In this document: one piece after another, positions 1-10,486 of the stretch | How the letters are laid out: each line of letters starts with the position of its first letter | How positions within the stretch are numbered: position 1 is the first letter of the stretch | DNA from: Hyalella azteca | Taxonomy: Eukaryota > Arthropoda > Malacostraca > Amphipoda > Hyalellidae | Direction: 5' to 3' | NCBI RefSeq assembly: GCF_000764305.2 | Contig: NW_025946531.1 | Location: 1-64,000 of the forward strand | Length of the DNA: 64,000 nt | Translations under genes and position numbers: made by a program | The notes under the pieces: generated by a model | Databases searched by the model: none | Seen by the model: only the letters and a program-made list of their open reading frames with translations | What the model was told of the DNA's origin: nothing

Positions 1-147
1 TTTTGGGTTCTGTAATAAACCGGGACACTTTTTGGGTCCTGTAATAAACCGGGCCACTTTTTGGGTTCTGTAATAAACCGGGACACTTTTTGGGTTCTGT
101 AATAAACCGGGCCACTTTTTGGGTCCTGGTCCTGTAATAAACCAGCC
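1..147. repeat. 29-bp minisatellite (ccgggccactttttgggt type)
   Basis: About five tandem copies of a 29-bp unit containing ccggg(c/a)cactttttgggt and ctgtaataaa. The same unit recurs at 12274-12416, so the window start may be a misplaced piece of the TPST 3' flank. Confidence 0.9.
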
Positions 148-179
148 GAAAAGAATCGTCATCGTGCACAGTTATATTA

Positions 180-217
180 CTGTCTCTTATACACATCTAG
201 ATGTGTATAAGAGACAG
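180..217. other. Nextera mate-pair junction adapter (contaminant)
   Basis: CTGTCTCTTATACACATCT at 180-198 is followed directly by its reverse complement at 199-217. This is the Tn5 mosaic-end pair left at the circularisation junction of Nextera mate-pair libraries. It is synthetic, not genomic. Confidence 0.97.
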
Positions 218-1059
218 GCTTAGTATGCTCACCATATGGTCAGGTATGGTGTGAGAAGATTGTGGTGTTACAGGTAGCTTAGTATGCTCACCATATGGTC
301 AGGTATGGTTTGAGAAGATTGTGGTGTTACAGGTAGCTTAGTATGCTCACCATCTGGTCAGGTATGGTTGGTCATCACTAGAGAAGTTGAGAAGATGTTA
401 TAGGTAGCTTGATTGAAAAATATTTTAGGTCGCCTTGTGTACCTGATGGTTTAATTGTGATAATGGGAAAACCTTTCTACCAGACATTTGATCCATGTAC
501 TGGTTCCTAATTCATATATTATTTTTTTCTGGTACTACTTTAAACATCTGTATCAGTATTATTTCATAAATATTTTTTTTATGATTGAATTATTTTACAT
601 GGGAATAATTAATGTACTCACTTACATTAGAATAATTACTGTACTCACTACCGTCTAATGGGAGCAATTATCTAACTTTATACTGCGCGGCAGGTGCGGC
701 ATTTAAACATTTGATTGAATATTATTTCTTTTTCTCGATTGAATTATTTATTCATGTAGCATAATTAATGTGCTGAATACCCTCTAATGAGAGCAACTAT
801 CTAACATGATACTCTGCTGCAGGTGCGGTGAAGAGACACGTGTAGTGCCGCGCATCCTTCAGATGAGGCAGCAATGGAAGAGGAGCGCCAAGGAGAGCAT
901 GCGGCTCAAGGAGGCTGGCGTCACTGACAAGGTGGGGAGCTTGCATCCAATGCTTTCTTTTATGTCTCTGGCCTCATGCATAATAAAGTAAAATTTATGG
1001 CGCTTTTTAGCGCATTTTCTCATCTATGGAAAAAAATGCACTATTGTGCTCGCCACATG
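218..1059. repeat. Allele-like duplicate of 6895-7718
   Basis: Begins with three 59-bp tandem units (gctcaccatatggtcaggta), continues through an intron-like AT-rich part and the duplicated TPST exon, and ends in the head of repeat family A. It runs collinear with 6895-7718, with many point and length differences. Confidence 0.8.
823..931 (+). pseudogene. Second copy of the TPST CGEETR exon in an adapter-bounded block
   Basis: Encodes the same residues as 7483-7591 with only silent differences (for example gagacacg against gagactcg), with acceptor and donor preserved. The surrounding 218-1059 parallels 6895-7718 but differs by many substitutions and small indels. The block is enclosed by Nextera junction adapters, so it is most likely an alternative haplotype fragment stitched in by the assembler, not a real upstream exon. 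Confidence 0.75.
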
Positions 1060-1097
1060 CTGTCTCTTATACACATCTAGATGTGTATAAGAGACAG
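1060..1097. other. Nextera mate-pair junction adapter (contaminant), second copy
   Basis: The same 38-base palindromic adapter pair, followed four bases later by an N at 1101. Together with the copy at 180-217 it brackets 218-1059 and marks two untrustworthy joins. Confidence 0.97.
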
Positions 1098-4000
1098 GTT
1101 NCCTGGGACCAGAACGTCTCAACAAGCTCGGTGATGTAACCCTGTAGGCGGAGAGGTTTCAACTAGTATATCTGACTCCGCTCAACATTTCATCTCTGGT
1201 TTGATTTAGCCATGGGGTGAAGGAAAATGAAACACGGAGCGTGACTGACAAGAAAATATAAACACAAAAGAAATGAAGCATACAAAAGTAAACAAAGAAA
1301 AGGGAAAGGTGGGTGCATAAGTGACAGACTTTAGTGTCTTGCCCAAATCAAGAACCCTGAAATAACACAAGAAATTAGCGTGTATAAAAAAGGGTAAATT
1401 GAAGAACCTTGAAAAAACATTATTAGCGCAATCGTCATAAACAAATATAGTACTCATTGACTGATTGATTAGCATTTAAAGGCAGAGTAAGATTAAATAA
1501 CATTAACAGAACAATTCAAGTATCAAAAATATTAATTGATTAAGCAAGAGGCATATATTATATATCCATCAGACTTTGGTTAATCACAGATGAGGCTTTG
1601 ATGGTCATCAGCCAAACTAATGCATGTCTCAAACCAACCATCGTTAACCAGAACAAGTGGCGACAGGGGAACTCACCAGGTCAACCACTGTGCAAAGCTT
1701 CAGAATGCTAGTCGGCCATTAGAACAACACAATGCAAGTTCTCTAACTGTAAAAACACCAGGGAGAAAAAGACAAGACATTGGTTATTGAATAAAGAAAA
1801 CACAAAAAATAAATGCAAAGAAATTGACAAGTTATTACTGAGATAGGGCTAGCTGAAGCCTAAAGGAATTGCATAAATCTTTATTGGCTGAACCAGCAGC
1901 ATTAAAACATCGGTTAAGACCGTTCACTTGAACTAGTTTATTCTTTCTCTATTAAAACGCTAAAGCTTAAAAAGAGTATCACTACATTATAAACTAAACT
2001 TGGACTACTAGCAAGCGATAAACACCATGAGGGCCAGCACCTACAACCCCTTTTGAACCGATTGAAGTAATATTATTCTCATGTTAACCCCCCCTTAAGT
2101 TGTTCTCGCTTCTTTAAAATCCCCAATTTAATCAGGCCTAGTTTGGTAGATACTGCCAAATTTTGGACTTTTAGATTTAAAGTCATTTAAAGATCAATCT
2201 GTGGTATTGTGGACAATTTTCAAAAACTTTTAGGTAAAAACAATCATTTGTTTAAATCACAGTCTAAAATGTGCCGTTTTTTATTCTAGGAGAGAAAACT
2301 TGGCTAAATTCATTAAAATACAAAATTTTCTGCCAGGCATTTTTGTCTTTAACTCTCATTTACAGGCAACTTTTGTCAAGTTTTCCAGTTTGGTTTAATG
2401 AATTTATGTTGGCAAGCATCGCGGAATTCTAGGAACGCAGGAGGGAATTCTAAAATTGACGGTTCATATATTATTCCTGATACACCTAGACCACTTTTTC
2501 AATCCGTTATTTGAGGAAAAAAATGAACTTCTTAAAGGCCTAAAACACGTATGGATGTGCTAAGTTTCTTAGTTTCTACTTTCTATAAAGTAATCACTTC
2601 AAAATTGCATCCCTGCAGCTTTCACTCAACAATTAAAGTTATAAAAAGTATTAGTTAGTTAAAGATTTGTCTCTTAAGTTGACTGCAATGAACTAAACTT
2701 CATAAATTAATTACAATTTACAACTACTGTGATTATGCTGTCATGCCTGCCAAGAAGACTTCTCCATGATGCACACCAAACACATGATTCAGAGGGAGAC
2801 CACATATCACAACAATAGCTGGCATGCAACTGACAATCGCAGCCCGGTGCATAACATTCATATGCTCAGGGGAGGAAAACATTTACTCTGTGAGCTGTGA
2901 CTGGATTTTTTGAGCTGCGAACTAATGAATTTTTGAGCCTTAAGCCAATTTCTCAAGCTGTGAAAAGCCATTCTTGAACCGCAAACTCTTGGCAGCGATG
3001 GCATGCGCACAGATCACTAATAACAATAAGCTCAAATTTTGCCCTAGAAATAGCAGTTAAACATTATTCCCTAATTCACATGCAGTTTAGCTTATGCTAA
3101 TGCCTACCTTACATTATTGCAAAAATAAAACATGGTTTTATAAGAGTCTGAGAGGAGAGTTCAAGATCTTAATCATTGACATAACGTTCTTGCTGCTGTC
3201 ACATTTTAATATATATGAGTATGACGGGAGTGTAGTACTAAACTGCGAACTTAAATATTCATGGAATAATAAATTCTATGATAAAGAAAAAAAAAGTCAA
3301 ACCTACAAAGTTTGGGAAACGCATGTTAAGATGTTGTTCACCAACCAGTGAACAAAAAAAAAATGGTTCACCTGTAATGAAATTTAAGCTCGAACAGAAT
3401 AACTTGAAAAGGCTGCCTTATAGCAATGACTAATATGATTTAAGAAAAAAAAACTCTTAACATGATGACTCTTTTACAAGCAATTTAAGACATGTGTTGT
3501 CACTTGTGCGATTCTACTTTATGCTATACAGATAGTAAAAATGTTGTACTTTGTGCCACTATTTTTTGTTTTGCAATATTTTGATTAGTTTAGCTGAAAC
3601 AACCTCTCTATGAAATGTGGGACAACTGTCCCTGTTTACCCCGCCTGTCCTTTATTACCCTGCTTGACAGTAAACCGGTAGAAATTTGGAAAGCAATATT
3701 TAGGTTGTTTCAAAACAAGTATAAACTTGAAAAGCTGTATTTGTATCCATAATGATATGGTGTTGTGGTCAATGGCCCAGGAGAGCCTAAAACGCAGTTC
3801 AAGTTAAATGACGTTACTGGTGAGCATTGGTGACATTGATAATGTCTTTGGTGAGGTCATCAAGAAACTTGATGCATGTGCAACCAAGAGACTTGGTGTT
3901 GCAGTATAATTGTTGTACATTTGTTTTTTTGCATGCTTGGTGTGGCATCAAATCTCAGGCAACCTCATGGGCCTTGAAACTACATATTGGCGATATATTT

Positions 4001-5941
4001 GCTACAGTCTGCACCCTGGGCAAGAGTCCCATTCATGAATGGGACTAAAATGCCTGTGCTTGTGTGGTCAATTTGAAACAATTTTATGGCTTTGCCTAGT
4101 TTCTTTCAGAAAAATAATAATTAAGCATTATTTGCTGGCATTTTAAAAATTGCCTGTATAACAGTAGTTTTTATCAATTGTAATGTGTATAAATGTGTGT
4201 GGCTCTCATCAGGCATTGCCTAAATTGACTGTAAATAATGATCTATGAAGAAGCGTAAGTTAAGCTGTCCTCTGCCTTGAATGTAGGTACCATACTTTAC
4301 AGTCTAGCTTAGTCTGGAATACAATTAAAACTGGGCAACTTGGACCATTGCTATAGTGATTTGGACTATTTTTAACACGTTTTTCTTAGCTTAGCTTTGC
4401 GTTTGTTTGTTGTTAACATTGACAGCGAAAATTAGCCCACTTCTGATTGCTCTAGAGATCTGAAATTCGGCATGCAGGCTATGTTCGCCTAACAATTTCA
4501 GATACAATCATAAAAACTAGCAATTAGAGACCTAAATTAGCTTAATTGAGTAAAGTATATATAAATAGTATATAGTATGACGTGCGGGCGCTGATGTTAT
4601 AGACGAGCAGGCGCTTACGCTGCGCATCATCGATACGTACGTCAAGGCAAGTTAATTGGCTCGCAACAACGTTTTTCATGTGTAGCAACGGACTAAAAAG
4701 GAGAAAATAAAATATAAAAAAAACTTTTTAAAACACGTTTTTCTTGTGGACTAAAAAGTAGAAAATAAATTGTGGCTCGCCCCAAAAAACCTGGGTCGTG
4801 CTGTATGTTCACCATCAAATTTCCAAAATTCGTGTGTTGTGTGCTTTTCGCTTTAATCATAAATCTGCCCGACACACGTTTTTTGGGGCAAGCCACAATT
4901 TATTTTCTACTTTTTAGTCCACAAGAAAAACGTGTTTTAAAAAGTTTTTTTAATATTTTATTTTAATGCTGTTACTTTTTGTGGTAGAAATAGTCACATA
5001 GTAAATTATAAAATATATCTCTTCATTGCATTTGTGGGTTATCTCCTGTTATTTCAAGCACCATCAACACAGTTTTTTAAGGCAAGAACTTTTTGAGTTG
5101 AGTGTTTTCATTCTTTAAATGTCAAAACATTCCAAGTCGCCCCATTTTATGCTATACCAGTCTCTCCAGAGCTGGAAAACTGGAATGAAGCCATCAGTTA
5201 ATGAGATAAAAATGTCCTAACAGGGGTGGAATAGGTATATCTACTTTGCCACCCAATGACTGGAGCAGGAGAGCCTTCCTAAAATTTGTGAACTTTGGTG
5301 TAGTAAGTTTCCTGACTTCCTATTAAATGAATTGTCTTGCATTTAATAGGTAATTATTGAAAGTGCACAACCTAGCTGCAGGATTCTGAATTCATTGAAA
5401 ATGTCATTTGAAGCCACAAGATTTTAGTAAAAAACAGAAAGTTTCCAATGCTGTGCCTGCAGATAATTTTGCGCATTCCTACAAACCCAATCTGGAATAT
5501 TGACCAGAATTGTACTGAAATCATAGGTAAAAATATTTTTTATAAGTAATTTGTTAAATTATTTCCAAAAATGGGTCATTTTTCTTAAAGTCCAATGATA
5601 AAAGTGCCAATTGATGGGTGAAAAGTCACAATATTTTTGCTCATTCATAAGTGGCTTCTGCCAATTTTCCAGTTAGGTTGTAAACTAGAAAAGTGAGTAG
5701 AAGCACCCCATAAATGGTACAAAAACATTCATGGTGCAAAACATTCACGCAAATTTTGCAAATTTTTATTTGCCTAATTTTTTTGATAAAAATATAGAAA
5801 AATTTTGTTTTGCCTTCAATTTAAAAAAAATCATCCTGCAGAGTGTTTGTTTTTACCTTCATTTTTGGAAAAGTTTGACTAATAATTTAAATTATATTAT
5901 TATTTGAAATAATAAATAACCCTTTTATCTTTTATCTGCAG
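1098..5941. other. AT-rich DNA without recognisable genes
   Basis: No exon with splice signals or family similarity was seen on either strand before the TPST signal-anchor exon. The short ORFs here are AT-rich and unsupported. Contains one N (1101) and the foldback at 4701-4965. An upstream untranslated TPST exon could be hidden here. Confidence 0.5.
4701..4965. repeat. Foldback element: inverted repeat with arms of about 87 bp
   Basis: Left arm 4701-4790 and right arm 4879-4965 are near-perfect reverse complements, sharing aaaacacgtttttcttgtgg, actaaaaagtagaaaataaa and ttgtggct(c/t)gccccaaaa, around a loop of about 88 bp. It could be a MITE or foldback transposon. Transcribed, it would form a long hairpin. 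Confidence 0.9.
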
Positions 5942-6107
5942 AGTGGCATGTATGATGGTGAGAATGGTGAGGCGTTACCTTCCCCATGCATTGGGGGTGA
6001 TGGTGGTGCTGCTCACCATCATGCTTCTCTCCCCATCACCCTCATGCATCACATCACCTGAAGCTGCAATGCTGCATGATGATTCCCATTCTCCAAATCT
6101 TGTGCAG
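5942..6107 (+). CDS. Tpst: TPST first coding exon: signal-anchor segment
   Basis: Acceptor ends tttatctgcag at 5941 and the donor gtatgt starts at 6108. The first ATG is at 5952, with a second at 5955. The 52 codons give a basic start (VRMVRRY), a hydrophobic run of about 18 residues ([15 protein letters not shown]) and a polar stem, the layout of a type II Golgi enzyme anchor. Assignment to TPST rests on position, strand and topology, since this region is not conserved in the family. The exon ends in phase 0. Confidence 0.6.
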
Positions 6108-9100
6108 GTATGTTTGAAGAGATGAAACTTGGTCATTTAGCTTTTGTTTCTTATCTTCCTGTGACTTGTAGAAGTCTTCACCATGTAATCTAAAATCCAG
6201 TTATATAATTATGTTTATTGGTAAAAATCATATAAATTTATATTTTTCCTTCACTAAAAGTTTATAGGTCTGTTCCACAGGATGGCCTGCATTTTAAAAT
6301 GCTATCAAATTATAGTTTGTCAACAGTAGAAAGATTAAAATACTTTGTTTAATTCAGATAATATGAATATTTGAACATCAATGTTAACTTAATTGCAATA
6401 ATTTTCAGCACGTTTAGGTATAAAATGTTTGTGTTTAAATCATGTATATTGTAGATCAAGTAATGGTATTAGCCATTATTGTCCTCCTCTGAAGGTATTG
6501 CCCATTATTTACTTTTCTCCATGTCCCTAAAGATTGTTTTTCATTATTGTTAGATATTTCATTTTATGTTCCATGTAAGATGGTGGGAATCTCCTATATA
6601 GGGTTCCTTCCTCAATTATATCTCAGAAGAAGAAGTTGAGGTTTCTCAGATCTAATTTATCAAGCCCAATATGTATGGTATTTATTTATATAATTACAAG
6701 ACAGCACCTAATTCATTTGTGTTGAAAATTTACCTGTAAATGCCCTACCTTGCCCCTGTTTTAAAGGCTGCCTATCTCTTCTTGATAATATTTTTGCTTT
6801 AATGATTTCACAAATTTCAGGTCACGAAGTGCAATTTTGTCTAATATTTCTATACTTTTTATTCTTTCCTTGTGTCAGATAACAAGAAAAAACACTGATA
6901 TGCTCACCATATGGTCAGGTATGGTGTGAGAAGATGGTGGTGTTACATGTAGCTTAATATGCTCACCATATGGTCAGGTATGGTGTGAGAAGATGGTGGT
7001 GTTACAGGTAGATTAGTATGCTCACCATATGGTCAGGTATGACTGGTCGTCAATAGAGAAGATGTTATAGGTAGCTTGTTTGAAAAATATGTTAGGTCGC
7101 TTAGTGTACCTGATGGTTTAATTATGGGTTCCACCTTCCCCATAAGCTTCACAAAAAACATTTTTACCAGACATCTGGTTCATCTACCGGTCCCTAATTC
7201 AAATATTGTTTCTTTTACAAATATTTATACATTTGAAACAGTATTGCTGAATCAATATTTTTTTTATAATCGAATTATTTTATCATATAGAATAATTTAT
7301 ATACTCACTCCCGTCTATTGAGAGCAATTATCTACCTTGATTCTCCACGGCAGATGCGGCATTTCAACATTTGATTGAATATTACTTCTCTTTCTCGATT
7401 GAATTATTTTATCATGGAGAATAATTAATGTACTCTCTACCGTCTAATGGAAGCCATTATCTAACATGATACCCTGTTCCAGGTGCGGTGAAGAGACTCG
7501 TGTAGTGCCGCGCATCCTTCAGATGAGGCAGCAGTGGAAGAGAAGCGCCAAGGAGAGCATGCGGCTCAAGGAGGCTGGCGTCACTGACAAGGTGGGGAGC
7601 TTGCATCCAATGCTTTCTTTTATGTCTCTGGCCTCATGCATAATAAAGTAAAATTTATGGCGCTTTTTAGCGCATTTTCTCATCTATGGAAAAAAATGCA
7701 CTATTGTGCTCGCCACATGTGCTCGCCATAAGAATTTATGGCGCTTTTTTGATGTTATCACAGTTTTATTTGACAAATTTGATGAAAGTTTTTGCTCAGT
7801 TCTTTTTGTTAGACTTATTTCATTGCTAGAATAAGGTCTCTGAATCGTGGCATACAAGTTATTACAGGCAGAATTTGGAGTTATTTTATTATCAACTTCA
7901 ATTTTCAGAATCTATTCTTAGTTTTTAGCTAATCCTACACTAATCATCACCCAGTTTTAATGATGTTTCATATCAGTCATGTTGGTCACCGTGTTGTTTA
8001 CTGAATCTCTCTCTTAGTTTCTAGCTAATCTTACACTAATCATCACCCAATTTTAATGATGTTTCATATCAGTCATGTTTGTCACCGTGTTGTTTACTGC
8101 TGCAGGTTCTAGACGAGGCGATCTCGTCGTTCATCCTGCAGGTGGTGGTAGGTCACGGCGTGCCCTCAACACGTCTCTGCAACAAGGATCCCTTCACTCT
8201 CAAGAGCGCTGGCTATCTCTCCCAACTCTTTCCTAATGCAAAGTTCATATTCATGATCAGAGACGGCAGAGCTACGGTACATTCCATCATATCTCGTAAG
8301 GTCAGTTCACAGAAAAAGTTCATCTTAATATGATTGAGATGACCACACAAATATTGGATTTTTAGTTATTTTTATTTTTTATTTTTTTTTGTATTTGAAG
8401 CCATGTGCTCTGAATTTACAGGGTTCAATTTGAGCATATCCAAGTTATATAAAGGTACTTGTCTTGTATGGATATTACAAAGAAATTTTATTTTTGATAG
8501 TAGAGTCCTGCGACTTTGAGGAATTGAAAGAAGAGTATTATTTAAAAATTGAAGTGCAAATTTTTATTTGGCACATGTTATTATTATTGACGAACCAAAA
8601 GTTAGTTTAATTTTAATTTCAAATGAGGACTCAATCAAGAGTTTAGTTCTAAATATGTGGTTTTAATGGGTTTTTCTTTGATTCTGGTGCTTTAGTTTCG
8701 AAATTATTAAATTGGTTTTGGACGACATGATGGTAGATGAAGCTATTCTCAAATTGCAGGGATAATCTATCCTTGTAAAGGTCGGGGTAATTCGCAAACT
8801 CTAATATCTGAGTCTGGTTTCATTTGAAAATTTAGGCTTTAATTCATGGGCATTAAATGCAACGCTTGCAGTTTTCGGCGCCGTCATAACCCTTTTTAGC
8901 GCATTTTCTCATTTATGGAAAAAAGGCGCTATTGTGCTCGCCATGTCCGTCTGTCTGTCCGTCCGTCTGTCTGCCCGTCCGTAACTTCACGTTTTCGTTG
9001 ACGAGAAAATGCGCTCTCTGTCACTCACTGCAGTGAGTACTGAGTTATATTTTTTTGTAGATAAGGATCATAGTATTCGATCTGTTCTACTGACAGTGTC

Positions 9101-10486
9101 TGCAACGATGGAACAGCGCTGTACAAACCATTTGTTTTGTTCGCAGGTAACGATCACAGGCTTCGATCTGTCCTCCTACAAACAGTGTCTGCAGCGATGG
9201 AACAGCGCCGTGCAGACCATGAACCAGCAGTGTGAGGAACTCGGCCCTGAGCGGTAAGCGAGCGTCTAAATTCTGTAAATCAGAGGTCAGCCTTTCATGT
9301 TCATTTCTAATTCGGTTTGCAGAACTTACTGTTAAAGTATAATCCAACTCCAACAAAATAATAATTAATCCAAATAACCAATCTCTATTCATGTCTCGCT
9401 TTGTTCTCGCTGGAAATTGTATATATTTTGGCAAGTCAAATACTTATCCCTGTATAAGCATGCCCGTTGTGTTATCTGCTCGTGTATTTCAAGCATCTAT
9501 AGAAAAGAGCCATTGTGTTTTCTGATGGTAAATTCTGTACATGCTGTCAAAGAGAACCTTTTTGTTTTACCTTTAGTAAAAAATTAACATGTGTGTGAAC
9601 TACTCCCTAAAGTATTGGTTGTATGGCAGATGCCTGGCAGTGCACTACGAGCAGCTAGTGCTGCACCCGCGCTCTACGATGGAGGCGGTGCTGGAGTTCT
9701 TCGACCTGCCCTGGGACGAGAACGTCATGCACCACGAGGAGCACATCAACAAGCCTGGAGGGGTCAGCCTCAGCAAGTGCGTAATCAAATCAATCACAAA
9801 TTCACAAATTAATCAAAGACTCGAAGAATTATGCAGTAATGATTGCGAACGCGAGAAGCCTTGTTATCTGCTCAGAGAAAGTGATGTGTATCAATTTTGT
9901 ACAGAGAGATTCTCAGCAAGTGCCATTGTTTAATAGATTTTGTTGCATATTGCTAGTCTAATTGTAAACGGTATTTTCCGCACCTTGGAATAAAAGTCGC
10001 CTTCAATTTATTGGAACATTTTAGCTTTTGGATTTAACTCAATTTCAGCTTTCTTCTTAGCTCGATATTTTTGTTCTTCTTATTGCGTAATATTTTTGTC
10101 CTACTCTAATCATTGTCTTAGTCTATCTCTATGGACATCATAGCCAATTTCTTTTGTTCCTGTAGAATATTTCTCTGAGAATCTGAGCTTGTGTTGTAAT
10201 GTAACGTCTTTGCAGAGTGGAGCGCTCGAGTGACCAGGTAGTGAAGCCCGTGAACCTGGACGGTCTGACCAAGTGGGTTGGCCAGATCCCCGAGGACGTC
10301 ATCAGCGAGATGGCCTCCATAGCCCCCATGCTGGCCACTCTGGGGTACGACCCCTACGCCAACCCCCCTAACTACGGCAAGGCAGACTCATTAGTGAGCA
10401 ACAACACGCGTAAAATACAGCGCGACTCTTCCTACTGGCAGAGCAAAGCGGAACAGGTCCTCTCTGCCGGCAAGTCTGGCCGGTAG
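5952..10486 (+). CDS. Tpst: Protein-tyrosine sulfotransferase (TPST), spliced gene, one exon missing
   Basis: Transfers sulfate from PAPS to tyrosines of secreted and membrane proteins in the trans-Golgi. Coding pieces seen: 5952-6107, 7483-7591, 8106-8300, 9147-9253, 9630-9776 and 10216-10486 (stop TAG 10484-10486), all bounded by AG/GT with agreeing phases from 7483 onward. Recognisable family motifs: CGEETR (its Glu is the catalytic base in characterised TPSTs), [11 protein letters not shown], the 3'-phosphate-binding stretch [41 protein letters not shown] and [12 protein letters not shown]. Cysteines of both family disulfides are kept (CGEE with LCNKD; QQC with RC eight residues later). 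The exon with the 5'-PSB loop (PRSGTT type), expected between 6107 and 7483, was not found, so as assembled the protein would lack its PAPS 5' site. I read this as an assembly loss rather than a pseudogene, because every visible exon is intact. Confidence 0.9.
6895..7050. repeat. 59-bp tandem repeat upstream of TPST exon
   Basis: Three copies of a 59-bp unit starting gctcaccatatggtcaggta with ggtggtgttacaggtag, the last one partial. The same array is at 227-375 in the adapter-bounded duplicate. Confidence 0.9.
7483..7591 (+). CDS. Tpst: TPST exon with catalytic CGEETR motif
   Basis: Starts after the acceptor gttccag and ends AAG before gtgggg. It has one split-codon base plus 36 codons, reading [14 protein letters not shown] and ending GVTDK. 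The 36 residues align without gaps to the family segment that follows the 5'-PSB loop. A near-identical second copy lies at 823-931 between two adapter sequences. Confidence 0.93.
7914..8100. repeat. Tandem duplication (about 95 bp) abutting a TPST acceptor
   Basis: Two copies of a segment with ctaatcatcaccca, ttaatgatgtttcatatcag and accgtgttgtttactg. The second copy ends at the acceptor of the exon starting at 8106; the first lacks the final AG. Confidence 0.85.
8106..8300 (+). CDS. Tpst: TPST exon with CNKDPF and 3'-PSB
   Basis: 65 codons between tgctgcag and gtcagt, phase 0 at both ends. It begins VLDEAISSF and carries [32 protein letters not shown] and IISRK, the segment that binds the 3'-phosphate of PAPS in the family. 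Confidence 0.95.
8890..9055 (+). mobile_element. Family A MITE-like element with Cys-free (cgtctgtc)n core
   Basis: Runs from agcgcattttctcatttatg through attgtgctcgcc, a (cgtccgtctgtctg)n core and acgttttcgttgacgagaaa to ctcactgcagtgagtactga. The ends contain the inverted pair agcgcattttctc / gagaaaatgcgct. Other copies: 23883-24045, 26545-26668 and 28545-28702 (minus), with head fragments at 995-1059 and 7655-7718. A non-autonomous repeat, family unknown. Confidence 0.75.
9068..9122 (+). pseudogene. Degenerate copy of part of the TPST exon at 9147
   Basis: Contains ttcgatctgttct, acagtgtctgcaacgatgg and aacagcgctgtacaaacca, clearly related to the true exon (ttcgatctgtcct, cagtgtctgcagcgatggaa) but with substitutions and a missing stretch. 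It lies between a family A element and the real acceptor. No usable frame or splice site is apparent. Confidence 0.8.
9147..9253 (+). CDS. Tpst: TPST exon, [14 protein letters not shown]
   Basis: 35 codons plus two bases, acceptor ttcgcag and donor gtaagc. It reads [19 protein letters not shown] and ends QQCEELGPE, matching the family helix region ahead of the HYEQ motif. A degenerate copy of its middle lies just upstream at 9068-9122. Confidence 0.95.
9630..9776 (+). CDS. Tpst: TPST exon with HYEQLVLHP and HHEEHI
   Basis: Acceptor tatggcag, donor gtgcgt, 147 bp. It reads [36 protein letters not shown] and GGVSLSK, typical of TPST. The split codon (CG plus A) agrees with the exon ending at 9253. 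Confidence 0.95.
10216..10486 (+). CDS. Tpst: TPST terminal exon
   Basis: Acceptor tctttgcag; reads [49 protein letters not shown], then a variable serine/lysine tail and TAG. The length and position of the stop are ordinary for the family. Confidence 0.95.

Noticed and set aside
1206..1475. 89-codon minus-strand ORF
   Set aside because: AT-rich, Phe/Cys-rich chance ORF with no splice context.
9589..9933. Single long ORF over the HYEQ exon as an unspliced gene
   Set aside because: The frame is coding only from 9630 to 9776; the donor at 9777 and the acceptor at 10215 restore the family reading exactly.
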